Of a stretch of DNA of 38,301 bases, positions 29,818 through 38,212 are shown one piece after another. The DNA comes from Aliicoccus persicus. GTDB lineage: Bacteria > Bacillota > Bacilli > Staphylococcales > Salinicoccaceae. Every line of letters begins with the position of its first letter. The stretch's first letter is position 1. A model generated the notes under the pieces. The model searched no databases. It had not been told where the DNA came from and was given only the letters and a program-made list of their open reading frames with translations. The position numbers and the translations under genes are program-made. The stretch spans positions 31,249-69,549 of the forward strand of contig NZ_FOIT01000006.1 of assembly GCF_900110815.1 (NCBI RefSeq). The letters run 5' to 3'.

Positions 29818-30762
29818 ATGAGAAAAATAATATTGTCATTCTCTGCATGTGCATTATTAGCAATTATCGGATTAAGTCAAATGAGTAAAGTAGACGCCGA
29901 GAACAACGGCGGAGAAACTAGTGTTGCTGTGACGACGACATTTATCTATGACATGGTTCAAGTGTTAGAAGAAGATGTGGAATTCTTTGATGTAGAACTG
30001 ATTATTCCAGCTGGGGAAGATCCACACGTGTATTCGCCAAAAGCGAGTGATCTCCGCGCACTCATGGAAGCTGAATTTGTCATCTATCAAGGCTTGGACT
30101 TTGAAGGACGTATGATGGACCTTCTTGAGACTGGTATTTCAGTCGCTGATGATTTAAATGCAGATGAATTAGAAGAAATGGAAGAAGACGAAGGTGATCT
30201 CGTCGTCGATCCGCACTTCTGGTTCGATTTAGATTTATATAAAGAAGTGATGACAAACGTAAAGGATACATTGGTTGAACATAACCCTGACGGTGAATCT
30301 CAATATGAAGAAAATTTAGAAGCTTACTTTGAAGAATTGGACGATTTAGACGAGTATATTGTTTCTCGTATTGAAGAAATTCCAGAAGAACGCCGCATCG
30401 TCATCACACCACACGATGCATTTGGTTATATGGAAAGTGCATATGATTTAGAAGTCTATGCACCGCAAGGTTTCTCAACGGAGTCTGAAGTATCCAACCA
30501 AGAAATTAGTGCGATTGCTGATTTGATTATAGACAACGAGGTTCCTGCGATTTTCGTTGAAACGACAACGAACCCAGACCGCATGAAACGCCTGCAAGAA
30601 ATCGTTGAAAGTGCAGGACATGATGTTGAAGTCGTTAGCGGTAATGATGTTGCGCTGTTGTCGGACTCGCTCGCAGTCAGCGGATCTTTTGGAGATAATT
30701 TTATTGATATGTATACACACAACATTGATGTCATTGTTGAGCACTTAAAACAGAAGGATTGA
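29818..30762 (+). CDS. mntA: Manganese ABC transporter substrate-binding protein, no lipobox
   Basis: This is a 314-residue cluster A-I metal-binding protein. Ligand motifs are GEDPHVYSPK (first His), VVDPHFWFDLDLY (second His), a Glu region in IFVETTTNPD and Asp in SGNDVALLSDSL. This His-His-Glu-Asp set, without a His-rich loop, favours manganese over zinc. The signal region is hydrophobic at 4-20. Cys11 is too early and has Phe three residues before it, so it is a poor lipobox; cleavage after VDA is more likely. GAGGAGA lies before the ATG. It is the first gene of mntABCD-mntR. Confidence 0.88.
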   Translation: MRKIILSFSACALLAIIGLSQMSKVDAENNGGETSVAVTTTFIYDMVQVLEEDVEFFDVELIIPAGEDPHVYSPKASDLRALMEAEFVIYQGLDFEGRMMDLLETGISVADDLNADELEEMEEDEGDLVVDPHFWFDLDLYKEVMTNVKDTLVEHNPDGESQYEENLEAYFEELDDLDEYIVSRIEEIPEERRIVITPHDAFGYMESAYDLEVYAPQGFSTESEVSNQEISAIADLIIDNEVPAIFVETTTNPDRMKRLQEIVESAGHDVEVVSGNDVALLSDSLAVSGSFGDNFIDMYTHNIDVIVEHLKQKD

Positions 30763-30766
30763 TCGT

Positions 30767-31489
30767 ATGGAAAAGTTAATTACAGTAGATGGTCTGACAG
30801 TCACCTATAATGAAAAGCCTGTCCTATGGAACGTATCGACGTCAATCGTAGAAAATAGCATCACTGCGATTGTTGGACCGAACGGTGCGGGTAAATCCAC
30901 GCTGATAAAAAGCATCATGGGCATGGTTGAACCGCTCGCTGGTGATATTAAAATAAATGGACAAAGTCCGAAAAAAATGTTTGATCAAGTCGCTTATGTC
31001 CCACAAAAAAGCGATGTGGACTGGGATTTTCCAACGACAGTTTTAGACGTCGTTTTAATGGGGAGATACGTTCACAAAGGGTGGATTAAACGCTATACGA
31101 AAGCCGATGTTAAACGCGCAGAGGAAGCACTCGAAACGATGAGAATGTCTGACTTTAAACACCGCCAAATCAGTGAGTTATCCGGCGGTCAGCGTCAGCG
31201 CGTCTTTTTATCTCGTGCGATTGCGCAAGATGCGGATATTTACATCATGGATGAGCCGTTGCAAGGGATTGATGTCGTGACAGAACGACTCATCATGCAG
31301 ACGATTCATGACTTGCAGCAGCGTGGGAAAACATTTGTCGTCGTCCACCATAACTTAGCAACGGTCGAAAAGTATTTTGATCACGTGATTATATTAAATA
31401 AAGAAGTTGTGGCACAGGGAACGATTGAAGAAGCATGGACGAAAGAGAATGTCGCGACGGCGTACGACGAAAGCAGTGTTACATTATGA
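30767..31489 (+). CDS. mntB: Manganese ABC transporter ATP-binding protein
   Basis: This is a 240-residue nucleotide-binding subunit with Walker A GPNGAGKST, Q-loop VAYVPQKSD, signature LSGGQRQR, Walker B IYIMDEPLQGID and the H-loop VVVHHNL. The SDVDWDFPTTVLDVVLMGR stretch is typical of metal-type (MntB/ZnuC/TroB) ATPases. It starts four bases after mntA and its stop overlaps the next gene (ATGA). Confidence 0.95.
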   Translation: MEKLITVDGLTVTYNEKPVLWNVSTSIVENSITAIVGPNGAGKSTLIKSIMGMVEPLAGDIKINGQSPKKMFDQVAYVPQKSDVDWDFPTTVLDVVLMGRYVHKGWIKRYTKADVKRAEEALETMRMSDFKHRQISELSGGQRQRVFLSRAIAQDADIYIMDEPLQGIDVVTERLIMQTIHDLQQRGKTFVVVHHNLATVEKYFDHVIILNKEVVAQGTIEEAWTKENVATAYDESSVTL

Positions 31490-32358
31490 TGGACATATTA
31501 AGTAGTTTTTCATTTCAAATCGTCGCGATTGGCACGATGATACTCGCTTTCGCTTGTGGTGTCATCGGCACGATCAACGTGCTAAGACAAAACAGTTTAA
31601 TCGGTGACGCCATCGGACACGCCCAGTTTCCTGGTGTCGTTTTGGCGTTTATGATCGTCGGAACGCTCGATGCACTATCATTACTTATCGGTGCGTTAAT
31701 ATTCGGTGCATTCGCGTTTTTCGTCATTCAAATGATCAACCAATATTCTAAGATTTCGCTCGATGCCAGCCTTGCGCTCGTCTTATCATCATTTTTCGGG
31801 TTTGGTATGACATTGAAAAGCTATGTTCAAGGGAGCTCAGCATATGGTCATACAGGTGGTATCGATGACTACATATTCGGTCAAGCAGCATACATGTTGC
31901 GTGCTGACGTCAACATTATTTTAATCGTGTCTGCAATTAGTTTACTGATTTTCATTTTCAATTATCAGCGCATTAAAATATTTATTTTTGATCCGGTTTA
32001 CAGCCATATGATTGGCAACAAGCCGACGGTAATGAATGCGCTCATTTTAGTCATGACAATCGGTCTCATTGCTGCTGGATTAAAAGCAGTCGGGGTCATC
32101 TTAATCGTCAACTTATTGATTGCACCAGGCGTTATCGGATTGATGTGGTCGAAGCGCTATCTTTACGTGACGCTCATTGCCGGTTTCTCTGGACTCGTGT
32201 CCGCTTTTGTTGGCACGTATATCAGTACGGCATACGTAGGTTTCGCAACTGGACCAACTATTATTTTATGCCTCAGTGCAATCGTACTATTCTCAATTTT
32301 ATTCGGCACACACGGCGCTGTCCGTAACGGCTTGATGAGAAGGAGGCATGCCGCATGA
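31486..32358 (+). CDS. mntC: Manganese ABC transporter permease 1
   Basis: This is a 290-residue polytopic permease of the ABC-3 (TroC/MntC) family with about eight to nine helices. The conserved GTINVLRQNSLIGDAIGHAQFPGVV block and GLKAVGVILIVNLLIAPG are family landmarks. The ATG at 31486 overlaps the mntB stop (ATGATGG). Its end overlaps the second permease by four bases. Such tight coupling supports equal synthesis of the two permeases. Confidence 0.92.
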   Translation: MMDILSSFSFQIVAIGTMILAFACGVIGTINVLRQNSLIGDAIGHAQFPGVVLAFMIVGTLDALSLLIGALIFGAFAFFVIQMINQYSKISLDASLALVLSSFFGFGMTLKSYVQGSSAYGHTGGIDDYIFGQAAYMLRADVNIILIVSAISLLIFIFNYQRIKIFIFDPVYSHMIGNKPTVMNALILVMTIGLIAAGLKAVGVILIVNLLIAPGVIGLMWSKRYLYVTLIAGFSGLVSAFVGTYISTAYVGFATGPTIILCLSAIVLFSILFGTHGAVRNGLMRRRHAA

Positions 32359-33455
32359 TTGAAGTTTTAATCGTACTCATTATGACCGCGCTCGCAACCG
32401 CAACGCTCGGCGTCTTTCTACTACTCAAAAAAGAAGTCATGACAACCGACGCACTCAGCCACACAATCATCCTAGGCATCGTGCTCGCCTTCTTCCTAAC
32501 TGAAGACACGCGCTCACCACTGCTCATTCTCGGTGCATCTTTGGTCGGCGTGTTAACCGTTGTTTTAATTCAATGGCTTCAAAACATCAAGCTGATAAAA
32601 GGCGACGCTGCCATCGGTATCGTCTTCACCGCTCTGTTTGCACTTGCGGTCATTTTAATTTCTAGATTCTTAGATCATATTCATTTGGACCTAGACATCG
32701 TACTCGTGGGTGAAGTGTTATTCGCGCCGTTTAATCGGATGGAACTATTCGGATATTCAATCCCGGTTGCTGTCGTTCAACTCGGCATTATGGCCGTGAT
32801 TAACTTACTGTTTGTTGTCGTATTTTATCAGGCGTTAAAGATCACAACATTCGACCAAATATTCGCGCGTTCGATCGGCATTTTTACGGTCTTGATTTAC
32901 TATGCGCTCATGGTGCTCGTGTCGGTGACTGCAGTCACTGCATTTGACGCGGTCGGTGCAATTCTCGTCATCAGTTTCTTCGTTGCGCCAGCTGCGACGG
33001 CGTATTTACTCGCAGATCGACTGAGCCATGTCATCATGCTCTCGCTCGGTGTTGCAGTACTGAACAGTATCGTCGGATTTTTTATCGGTTACTATTCGGA
33101 CTTAACGATTTCGGGTACGACGGCATCGGTGGCGTTCGTTACATTTACAATTGCGTTCCTATTTAATAAGGACGGTTTTATTTCGAAACGCGTCAGACGT
33201 AAAGAAATGCATTCAGATTTGTTACAATTGATGATGTTAAAGCACATTGAAAGTGTCAGTGACGTCGGGAAGGAAGATGTATATTCGCACTTTAATCAGT
33301 CTCAACGCATGCTAGACGATGCGTTCCAGTCATTACAGAAAAGAAATTTGATTACTTCTACAGCAGATAAAATGCGTATTACAGATGATGGTGTGCGTTT
33401 AATTCAAGCGAAACAAGTGGAGTTCGGATTGACCACGAGAGGGGTAGAATCATGA
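32355..33455 (+). CDS. mntD: Manganese ABC transporter permease 2 with C-terminal winged-helix-like extension
   Basis: This is a 366-residue protein. Residues 1-275 are an ABC-3 family permease (LLKKEVMTTDALSHTIILGIV at the N-terminus, AFDAVGAILVISFFVAPAATAY late). Residues 283-366 form a soluble cytosolic tail: a basic start RRKEMHSDLL, then EDVYSHFNQSQRMLDDAFQSLQKRNLI and a strand-like KMRITDDGVRLI. This resembles a winged helix. Metal permeases fused to DtxR-type domains are known (Bacillus MntC, Chlamydia YtgCR), but here the tail lacks obvious metal ligands. It overlaps mntC and mntR by four bases on each side. Confidence 0.88.
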   Translation: MIEVLIVLIMTALATATLGVFLLLKKEVMTTDALSHTIILGIVLAFFLTEDTRSPLLILGASLVGVLTVVLIQWLQNIKLIKGDAAIGIVFTALFALAVILISRFLDHIHLDLDIVLVGEVLFAPFNRMELFGYSIPVAVVQLGIMAVINLLFVVVFYQALKITTFDQIFARSIGIFTVLIYYALMVLVSVTAVTAFDAVGAILVISFFVAPAATAYLLADRLSHVIMLSLGVAVLNSIVGFFIGYYSDLTISGTTASVAFVTFTIAFLFNKDGFISKRVRRKEMHSDLLQLMMLKHIESVSDVGKEDVYSHFNQSQRMLDDAFQSLQKRNLITSTADKMRITDDGVRLIQAKQVEFGLTTRGVES

Positions 33456-34105
33456 GTGCAACACAAGAGGATTATATAAAAGTACTGTTTGAGCTCGGTG
33501 GAAAATCTCGTAATGTCAGCAATAAGTCTGTCGCTGAACGACTGGAGCTCTCCCCACCCACGGTGACTGAGATGATGAACATTCTGGTCACAGCTGGCTA
33601 CGTTGAATATGTAAAATACAAAGGTGCTTCATTGACAGACTCTGGTACACGATATGCAAAACATATCATTCGAAAACACCGGTTATGGGAAGTTTTTCTT
33701 GTAGAAAAGTTAGGAATTAGTATCGATGCCGTACATCGGGAAGCAGAACTGTTAGAACATGTCACGGGTGATGACGTCGCCGACAAGCTTGAAGTATTTT
33801 TGGATTATCCTAAATTTTGTCCGCATGGAGGTGCGATAGATTTTGATGAGATGGACCGCCAGGAGACGGAACTCAAGACATTGAGTGAAGTGGAAGTTGG
33901 TAGAACCGTTAAAATCTCACGCATTATTGATGAAGAAAAACTACTCATGTTCTTTAAAACACAAAAATGTGATATCGGAGATATTCTTGTCGTTGAGGAT
34001 GTCGATGAACAGATTGACTTGATTACGACATACAACAAGACGAAAGATCAACGCTTACAACTCAGTCTGTCCATCAGTAAATATTTGTTTGTAGAAACAG
34101 CTTAA
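33452..34105 (+). CDS. mntR: DtxR-family metalloregulator MntR/SirR
   Basis: This is a 217-residue repressor. The winged helix is at 1-70 (QEDYIKVLFELG, SVAERLELSPPTVTEMMNILV). The metal-binding and dimer domain has RKHRLWEVFLVE and VHREAELLEHVTGDDV, with Glu at the position that is Cys in iron sensors, so manganese selectivity is likely. A C-terminal FeoA/SH3-like domain (about 145-217) gives the SirR-type length, longer than Bacillus MntR. It ends the operon it is predicted to repress. Start overlaps mntD by four bases. Confidence 0.9.
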   Translation: MSATQEDYIKVLFELGGKSRNVSNKSVAERLELSPPTVTEMMNILVTAGYVEYVKYKGASLTDSGTRYAKHIIRKHRLWEVFLVEKLGISIDAVHREAELLEHVTGDDVADKLEVFLDYPKFCPHGGAIDFDEMDRQETELKTLSEVEVGRTVKISRIIDEEKLLMFFKTQKCDIGDILVVEDVDEQIDLITTYNKTKDQRLQLSLSISKYLFVETA

Positions 34106-34184
34106 AATTTTTACAAAGTATTAACACGTTCATAACAATCAGATTGTATAATGAATGTACATACTTTTAGGAGGCTATTATTTC

Positions 34185-35204
34185 ATGAAATTATACAAGT
34201 TGTTCGGAACAGTTCTCGCAGGTGCAGCACTGACGTTCGTCGCATCAACAGCAGTTACAAGTGATAACAATGTGTCAGCGCAAGAAGACCTTGAAGGCAC
34301 AGTTGAGTTCTACACATCTCAACCAGACGCTGATGCATCAGCACTTGTTGAAGCATTTAACGAAGTGTATCCAAACGTTGAAGTAAACATCTTCCGTTCA
34401 GGTACAGAAGAAGTCATCGGTAAAATCAATGCAGAGCGTCAAGCGGGCGACATTCAAGCAGACGTTTTACTTGTTGCAGATTCAGTAACGTTTGAAGCAC
34501 TAGCTGAAGATGATTTACTTTTATCTTATGAGTCAACTGAACTTGAAGGCATTCCTGAAGAATTCATTGCAGAAGATTTCTTATACTACGGAACTAAAGT
34601 AATGGCGACAGTCATTGCTTATAACACGGACAACGTAGAAGAAGCACCAACATCATGGGAAGCGCTCGTCAGTGAAGATGCAGCAGGCAGCGTCGTAATG
34701 CCAAGCCCATCTTACTCAGGTGCAGCAGCTTATAACGCTGGTGTATTCACACGTAACGACTTCGGATGGGAATTCTACGAAGACTTATTTGAAAACGATA
34801 CGATGGTCGTACAAGGTAACGGTGGAGCATTACAAGAAGTTGTTGGTGGCAACAAAGACTACGCAATGGTTGTAGACTTCATCACAGCTAACGCTAAAGC
34901 TGAAGGCGCGCCAGTTGAACTTGTTTACCCTGAAGAAGGTGTACCAGTCATTACAGAACCAATCGGAATCATGGCGGACACAGAAAACGAAGAAGCATCT
35001 AAAGCATTTGTAGACTTTGTACTATCTGTTGAAGGTCAAGAATTTGCTCAATCATTAGGATATACACCAATCAAAGAGGGTGTTGAAGCACCTGAAGGAT
35101 TACTCACAATTGATGAGATTGACGTGTTAGAAGCGGACCTACAAGAACTTGTTGAAGGTCGTGAAGACGACGTAAGTACTTTCCAAGACATCTTCGGTGA
35201 GTAA
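34185..35204 (+). CDS. Iron ABC transporter substrate-binding protein (Fbp/Fut type), no lipobox
   Basis: This is a 339-residue class II periplasmic-type binding protein. A signal peptide (hydrophobic 8-22, likely cut after NNVSA) is followed by GTVEFYTSQPDADASALVEAF, RSGTEEVIGKINAE and a late ITEPIGIM, typical of ferric-iron/thiamine-like binders. There is no cysteine, so no lipid anchor. AGGAGG ten bases before the ATG at 34185 fixes the start. A -10 TATAAT lies at 34147-34152, with a perfect inverted repeat ACAATC-A-GATTGT just before it (34135-34147), a possible operator. The permease gene overlaps its end. Substrate by family only; 2-aminoethylphosphonate is an alternative. Confidence 0.85.
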   Translation: MKLYKLFGTVLAGAALTFVASTAVTSDNNVSAQEDLEGTVEFYTSQPDADASALVEAFNEVYPNVEVNIFRSGTEEVIGKINAERQAGDIQADVLLVADSVTFEALAEDDLLLSYESTELEGIPEEFIAEDFLYYGTKVMATVIAYNTDNVEEAPTSWEALVSEDAAGSVVMPSPSYSGAAAYNAGVFTRNDFGWEFYEDLFENDTMVVQGNGGALQEVVGGNKDYAMVVDFITANAKAEGAPVELVYPEEGVPVITEPIGIMADTENEEASKAFVDFVLSVEGQEFAQSLGYTPIKEGVEAPEGLLTIDEIDVLEADLQELVEGREDDVSTFQDIFGE

Positions 35205-36894
35205 CATTAAATCAAATTCACGAAAAGAGCGTATCTCTATACGCTCTTTTTCGTTATGGATGGTCTTTTTAGCACTCGTCTTTTTATTCTTTGTATATCC
35301 TTTCTTAAAAATGCTGAACTTTGGTGTATGGACAGAAGATGGTTTTTCGACGACATATTTTGAAATTTTAGGTGAGACACGTATTCAGAGCGCGATTCGC
35401 AATACGATATGGATTGCAATATTTGCCACACTGATAAACACCGTCCTCGGTGTATTTTTTGCCTGGCTAGTCGCTTATACAGACATACGTGGAAAGAAAC
35501 TGCTGCAAATATTGATCATTATGCCGCTGATCATTCCATCTTATATCGTGACATTGTCGTGGGTGGAATTTTCTAGGTGGCTGCCTTTTGGAAACATTGA
35601 CTTGTATTCTTTAGGTGGAATTATATTTGTCATGGGGATTTCTCACTACACGCTCGTCTATTTGTTGAGCGTGAATGTTTTGAGACGGATTCCGTTGTCG
35701 TTGGAAGAAGCCGTTTCGACGAGTGGTGGAAGTCGCTGGCATGTGTTGTTTCGCGTGACGATACCACTCGGTATGACCGGAATAATCGGTGGGATGATCG
35801 TCGCAGTTTTATCGAATATTGAGAACTTCGGTGTGCCCGCGTTTCTAGGTATTCCAGGTAACGTGCCGGTGCTCAGTACGGCGATTTACCAAGAGGTTGT
35901 CTCGTATGGAAGCGATTCGTTTGCACGTGGCAGTATTTTATCTTTCGTGTTGATATTGATTACCGGATTTATCATCCTCATGCAATGGCTGATGATGCGC
36001 AGATTTAGGAGCAACGATGAACTAAACATCTCGCATACACCGCGCGTCTTGCTTGGTCGTGGCCGCGTGTGGGTCGAGATTTTAGTGTACGGATTTTTGG
36101 TCGTGACATCGATCGTGCCATTGTTTGCGCTCGTGCGCACGTCGTTATCGCCTTTCTATGGTGTCGATTTAACGTTTGAAAATATGACGTTTAAGAATTT
36201 TGAGTACGTGCTGTTCGATTATAATAGTACAGCATCGGCGATTCAGAACAGTTTTATGTTGGCGTTTTTAGCTGCGTTGATCGGCTTAGTAATCAGCTTG
36301 GTCATCGGATATGCAATCGTCAGACACAATAAGTGGTACCACCGACTGAATGAAATGTTCATGGCGATACCTTACTCATTGCCGGGAACCGTACTCGCAT
36401 TGTCGTTGATCATTTTCTGGATTCAGCCATTCCCAGGCGTGCGTCCAGGTGTATATAGTACGTTCTGGATATTGTTGATTGCTTATGTGGCGCGGTTTAC
36501 GATCCTGCAAGTTCGTGCGGCCGTGTCGTCATTCAACCAGATTGACTTGAGTTTAGAACAGGCTGCTATTTCATCCGGTGCAGGATGGTTTGGACGATGG
36601 AAAAGTATCATTATGCCACTGTTAACGCCGGGATTGATTGGCGGAATTTTGCTCGTCGTGTTTACGGCGTTGACTGAGTTGACGTTGAGCGCATTGCTGT
36701 GGTCGAGCGGTAATGAAACAATCGGTGTCGTCGTTTTCAGTTTTGAACAAGCCGGTTACAAAGTATATTCCAGTGCGTTTAGTGTCATCATCATCGGCAT
36801 ATTGTTAGTCGGTGGAATTATTTACTACGCGCTGACGACATGGATCGAAAGGAGGACACATGTAGATGAAAACAATCATAAAAAACGTTCATAA
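35197..36894 (+). CDS. Iron ABC transporter permease, fused two-domain FbpB type
   Basis: This is a 565-residue protein with about twelve membrane helices and two inner-membrane permease modules. Each module has an EAA loop: SLEEAVSTSGGSRWHVLFRVTIP in the first half and SLEQAAISSGAGWFGRW, then IIMPLL, in the second. The GTG at 35197 overlaps the end of the binding-protein gene and has no clear ribosome binding site, so translation depends on coupling. A terminator-like hairpin occupies codons 9-19. An alternative start is the ATG at 35260, also without a ribosome binding site. Confidence 0.88.
   Translation: MSNIKSNSRKERISIRSFSLWMVFLALVFLFFVYPFLKMLNFGVWTEDGFSTTYFEILGETRIQSAIRNTIWIAIFATLINTVLGVFFAWLVAYTDIRGKKLLQILIIMPLIIPSYIVTLSWVEFSRWLPFGNIDLYSLGGIIFVMGISHYTLVYLLSVNVLRRIPLSLEEAVSTSGGSRWHVLFRVTIPLGMTGIIGGMIVAVLSNIENFGVPAFLGIPGNVPVLSTAIYQEVVSYGSDSFARGSILSFVLILITGFIILMQWLMMRRFRSNDELNISHTPRVLLGRGRVWVEILVYGFLVVTSIVPLFALVRTSLSPFYGVDLTFENMTFKNFEYVLFDYNSTASAIQNSFMLAFLAALIGLVISLVIGYAIVRHNKWYHRLNEMFMAIPYSLPGTVLALSLIIFWIQPFPGVRPGVYSTFWILLIAYVARFTILQVRAAVSSFNQIDLSLEQAAISSGAGWFGRWKSIIMPLLTPGLIGGILLVVFTALTELTLSALLWSSGNETIGVVVFSFEQAGYKVYSSAFSVIIIGILLVGGIIYYALTTWIERRTHVDENNHKKRS
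35223..35251 (+). terminator. Terminator-like hairpin inside the start of the permease gene
   Basis: Perfect 12-bp stem AAAAGAGCGTAT / ATACGCTCTTTT with loop CTCT is followed by another T. It lies 19 bp after the stop of the binding-protein gene. It could terminate most transcripts and keep binding protein in excess over permease. Confidence 0.6.
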
Positions 36895-38119
36895 ATCTTT
36901 TGGTGACACGCAAGTGTTACATGACATATCATTGGAAATTGAATCGGATGAGTTCGTCGTTTTAATCGGCCCATCTGGCTGTGGGAAGACGACTTTGTTA
37001 AAAATTGTTGCGGGTTTTATCCCGCCGACGGACGGAACTGTCGAGATGGACAATCACGTTGTGGCGACGAGTAGTAAGATTGTGCCACCGAATAAACGCA
37101 ACCTGTCGATGGTGTTCCAGAACTTTGCGTTGTGGCCACATTATGATGTGCGAAAGCAACTGTTGTTCCCGTTAAACCATCATCGATATATTTCGAAGGA
37201 AATTCGTGGGCGAAAAGAAGAACGAATTGATGAAGTGCTGGAAATGGTTGGACTGAGTGAATATAAGCATCGCTATCCACACGAGTTATCGGGTGGACAA
37301 AAGCAGCGTGTCGCATTGGCACGTGCACTTGCCGCACAACCCGGATTGATGCTGATGGACGAACCGTTGTCGAGTTTGGATGCCCACTTGAAGCAAGAAA
37401 TTCGCAATGAGATAAAGAAAATCTCGCAAAATGTGAAGTCCTCATTCTTGTATGTGACACACGATCAGTCAGAAGCGTTGAGTTTGGCGGATAAGATAGT
37501 GGTGATGAACAAAGGTCGGATTGAGCAGGTCGGTACCCCAGAGGAAATTTATAATTTCCCAGAAAATCCATTTGTCGCACGATTCGTGGGTAAACACAAT
37601 TTGTTGAATGGCATGTGGCACGATGATGTATTTGTCGTGGACGACGTGGTGTGGAGAAAGGATAATGTTTCGGAAGCCTTCAAGCAGAAGGGCATGATCC
37701 CGCTGCGCCCGGATGAATTGAAGATCGTTGGGCGAGGTAGTGTTGGGTCTAGAAGTGGTGATGGTGGAACTGTTGGAACTACTGGTGGAGTTGGTTCTGT
37801 TGATGGTTCTGTTGGCGGAGTTGGTTCTGGCTTGGCTAGCGGCGCAGGTCGTGGTGTTCCAGGTGCAGCTGGTGGAGCTAGTGTAGGCGGTGGTGGTAGC
37901 GATGCTGCAGGTATCTCTGGTACAGGCGGAGCCGGGTCTGGTGTCGGCGATGGTTCTGTAGACGGTTTTGTCAATGGGTTGCCTGGCATCATCAACTCGG
38001 TTTACTTCCAAGGCAATCAGTACGAGCTAAATGTGGATACGAAATACGGCGAACTCAAGCTATTCGAACCAATCGGTAAGTGGCAAGTCGGCGATAAGGT
38101 GCAGGTCGGCCAACGATAG
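36866..38119 (+). CDS. Iron ABC transporter ATP-binding protein with Gly/Ser-rich insertion in the regulatory domain
   Basis: This is a 417-residue protein, some 60-80 residues longer than usual for FbpC/PotA types. Residues 1-240 are a complete ATPase: Walker A GPSGCGKT (35-42), Q-loop MVFQNFALWPH, signature LSGGQ (141-145), Walker B LMLMDEP and His199. Residues 245-417 are the C-terminal regulatory TOBE region. They are interrupted at about 289-372 by a low-complexity stretch that is nearly half glycine, with Ser, Val, Ala and Thr. TOBE sequence resumes at INSVYFQGNQYELNV. GGAGGA nine bases before the ATG supports the start; it overlaps the permease gene by 29 bp. Confidence 0.9.
   Translation: MKTIIKNVHKSFGDTQVLHDISLEIESDEFVVLIGPSGCGKTTLLKIVAGFIPPTDGTVEMDNHVVATSSKIVPPNKRNLSMVFQNFALWPHYDVRKQLLFPLNHHRYISKEIRGRKEERIDEVLEMVGLSEYKHRYPHELSGGQKQRVALARALAAQPGLMLMDEPLSSLDAHLKQEIRNEIKKISQNVKSSFLYVTHDQSEALSLADKIVVMNKGRIEQVGTPEEIYNFPENPFVARFVGKHNLLNGMWHDDVFVVDDVVWRKDNVSEAFKQKGMIPLRPDELKIVGRGSVGSRSGDGGTVGTTGGVGSVDGSVGGVGSGLASGAGRGVPGAAGGASVGGGGSDAAGISGTGGAGSGVGDGSVDGFVNGLPGIINSVYFQGNQYELNVDTKYGELKLFEPIGKWQVGDKVQVGQR
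37730..37981 (+). repeat. Low-complexity Gly/Ser/Val-coding insertion
   Basis: About 84 codons of mainly GGN, TCT/AGT, GTT and GCN, with recurring GGTGGAGTTGGTTCTG-like units. The reading frame is kept. It encodes the insertion in the regulatory domain of the ATPase. Confidence 0.8.
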
Positions 38120-38154
38120 ATGTTGCTATGGCCGGTTGATGCTGTGAATTTGGT

Positions 38155-38206
38155 AAAGTGCTCCCCATGAGTTGGTTTTAGATCCAACTTGGAGGAGCAC
38201 TTTTTG
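38155..38206 (+). terminator. Terminator of the iron transporter operon
   Basis: Outer stem AAAGTGCTCC / GGAGCACTTT and inner AGTTGG / CCAACT are followed by a T-run. Confidence 0.9.
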
Positions 38207-38212
38207 TTTGGA

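Noticed and set aside
34135-34147. Fur box before the iron-binding protein gene
   Set aside because: ACAATC-A-GATTGT is a clean inverted repeat but matches the Fur 7-1-7 consensus poorly; I report it only as a possible operator.
37549-37995. Minus-strand proline-rich ORF of 148 codons
   Set aside because: It is the complement of the Gly-rich insertion of the ATPase (GGN read as NCC). It has no independent start signals.
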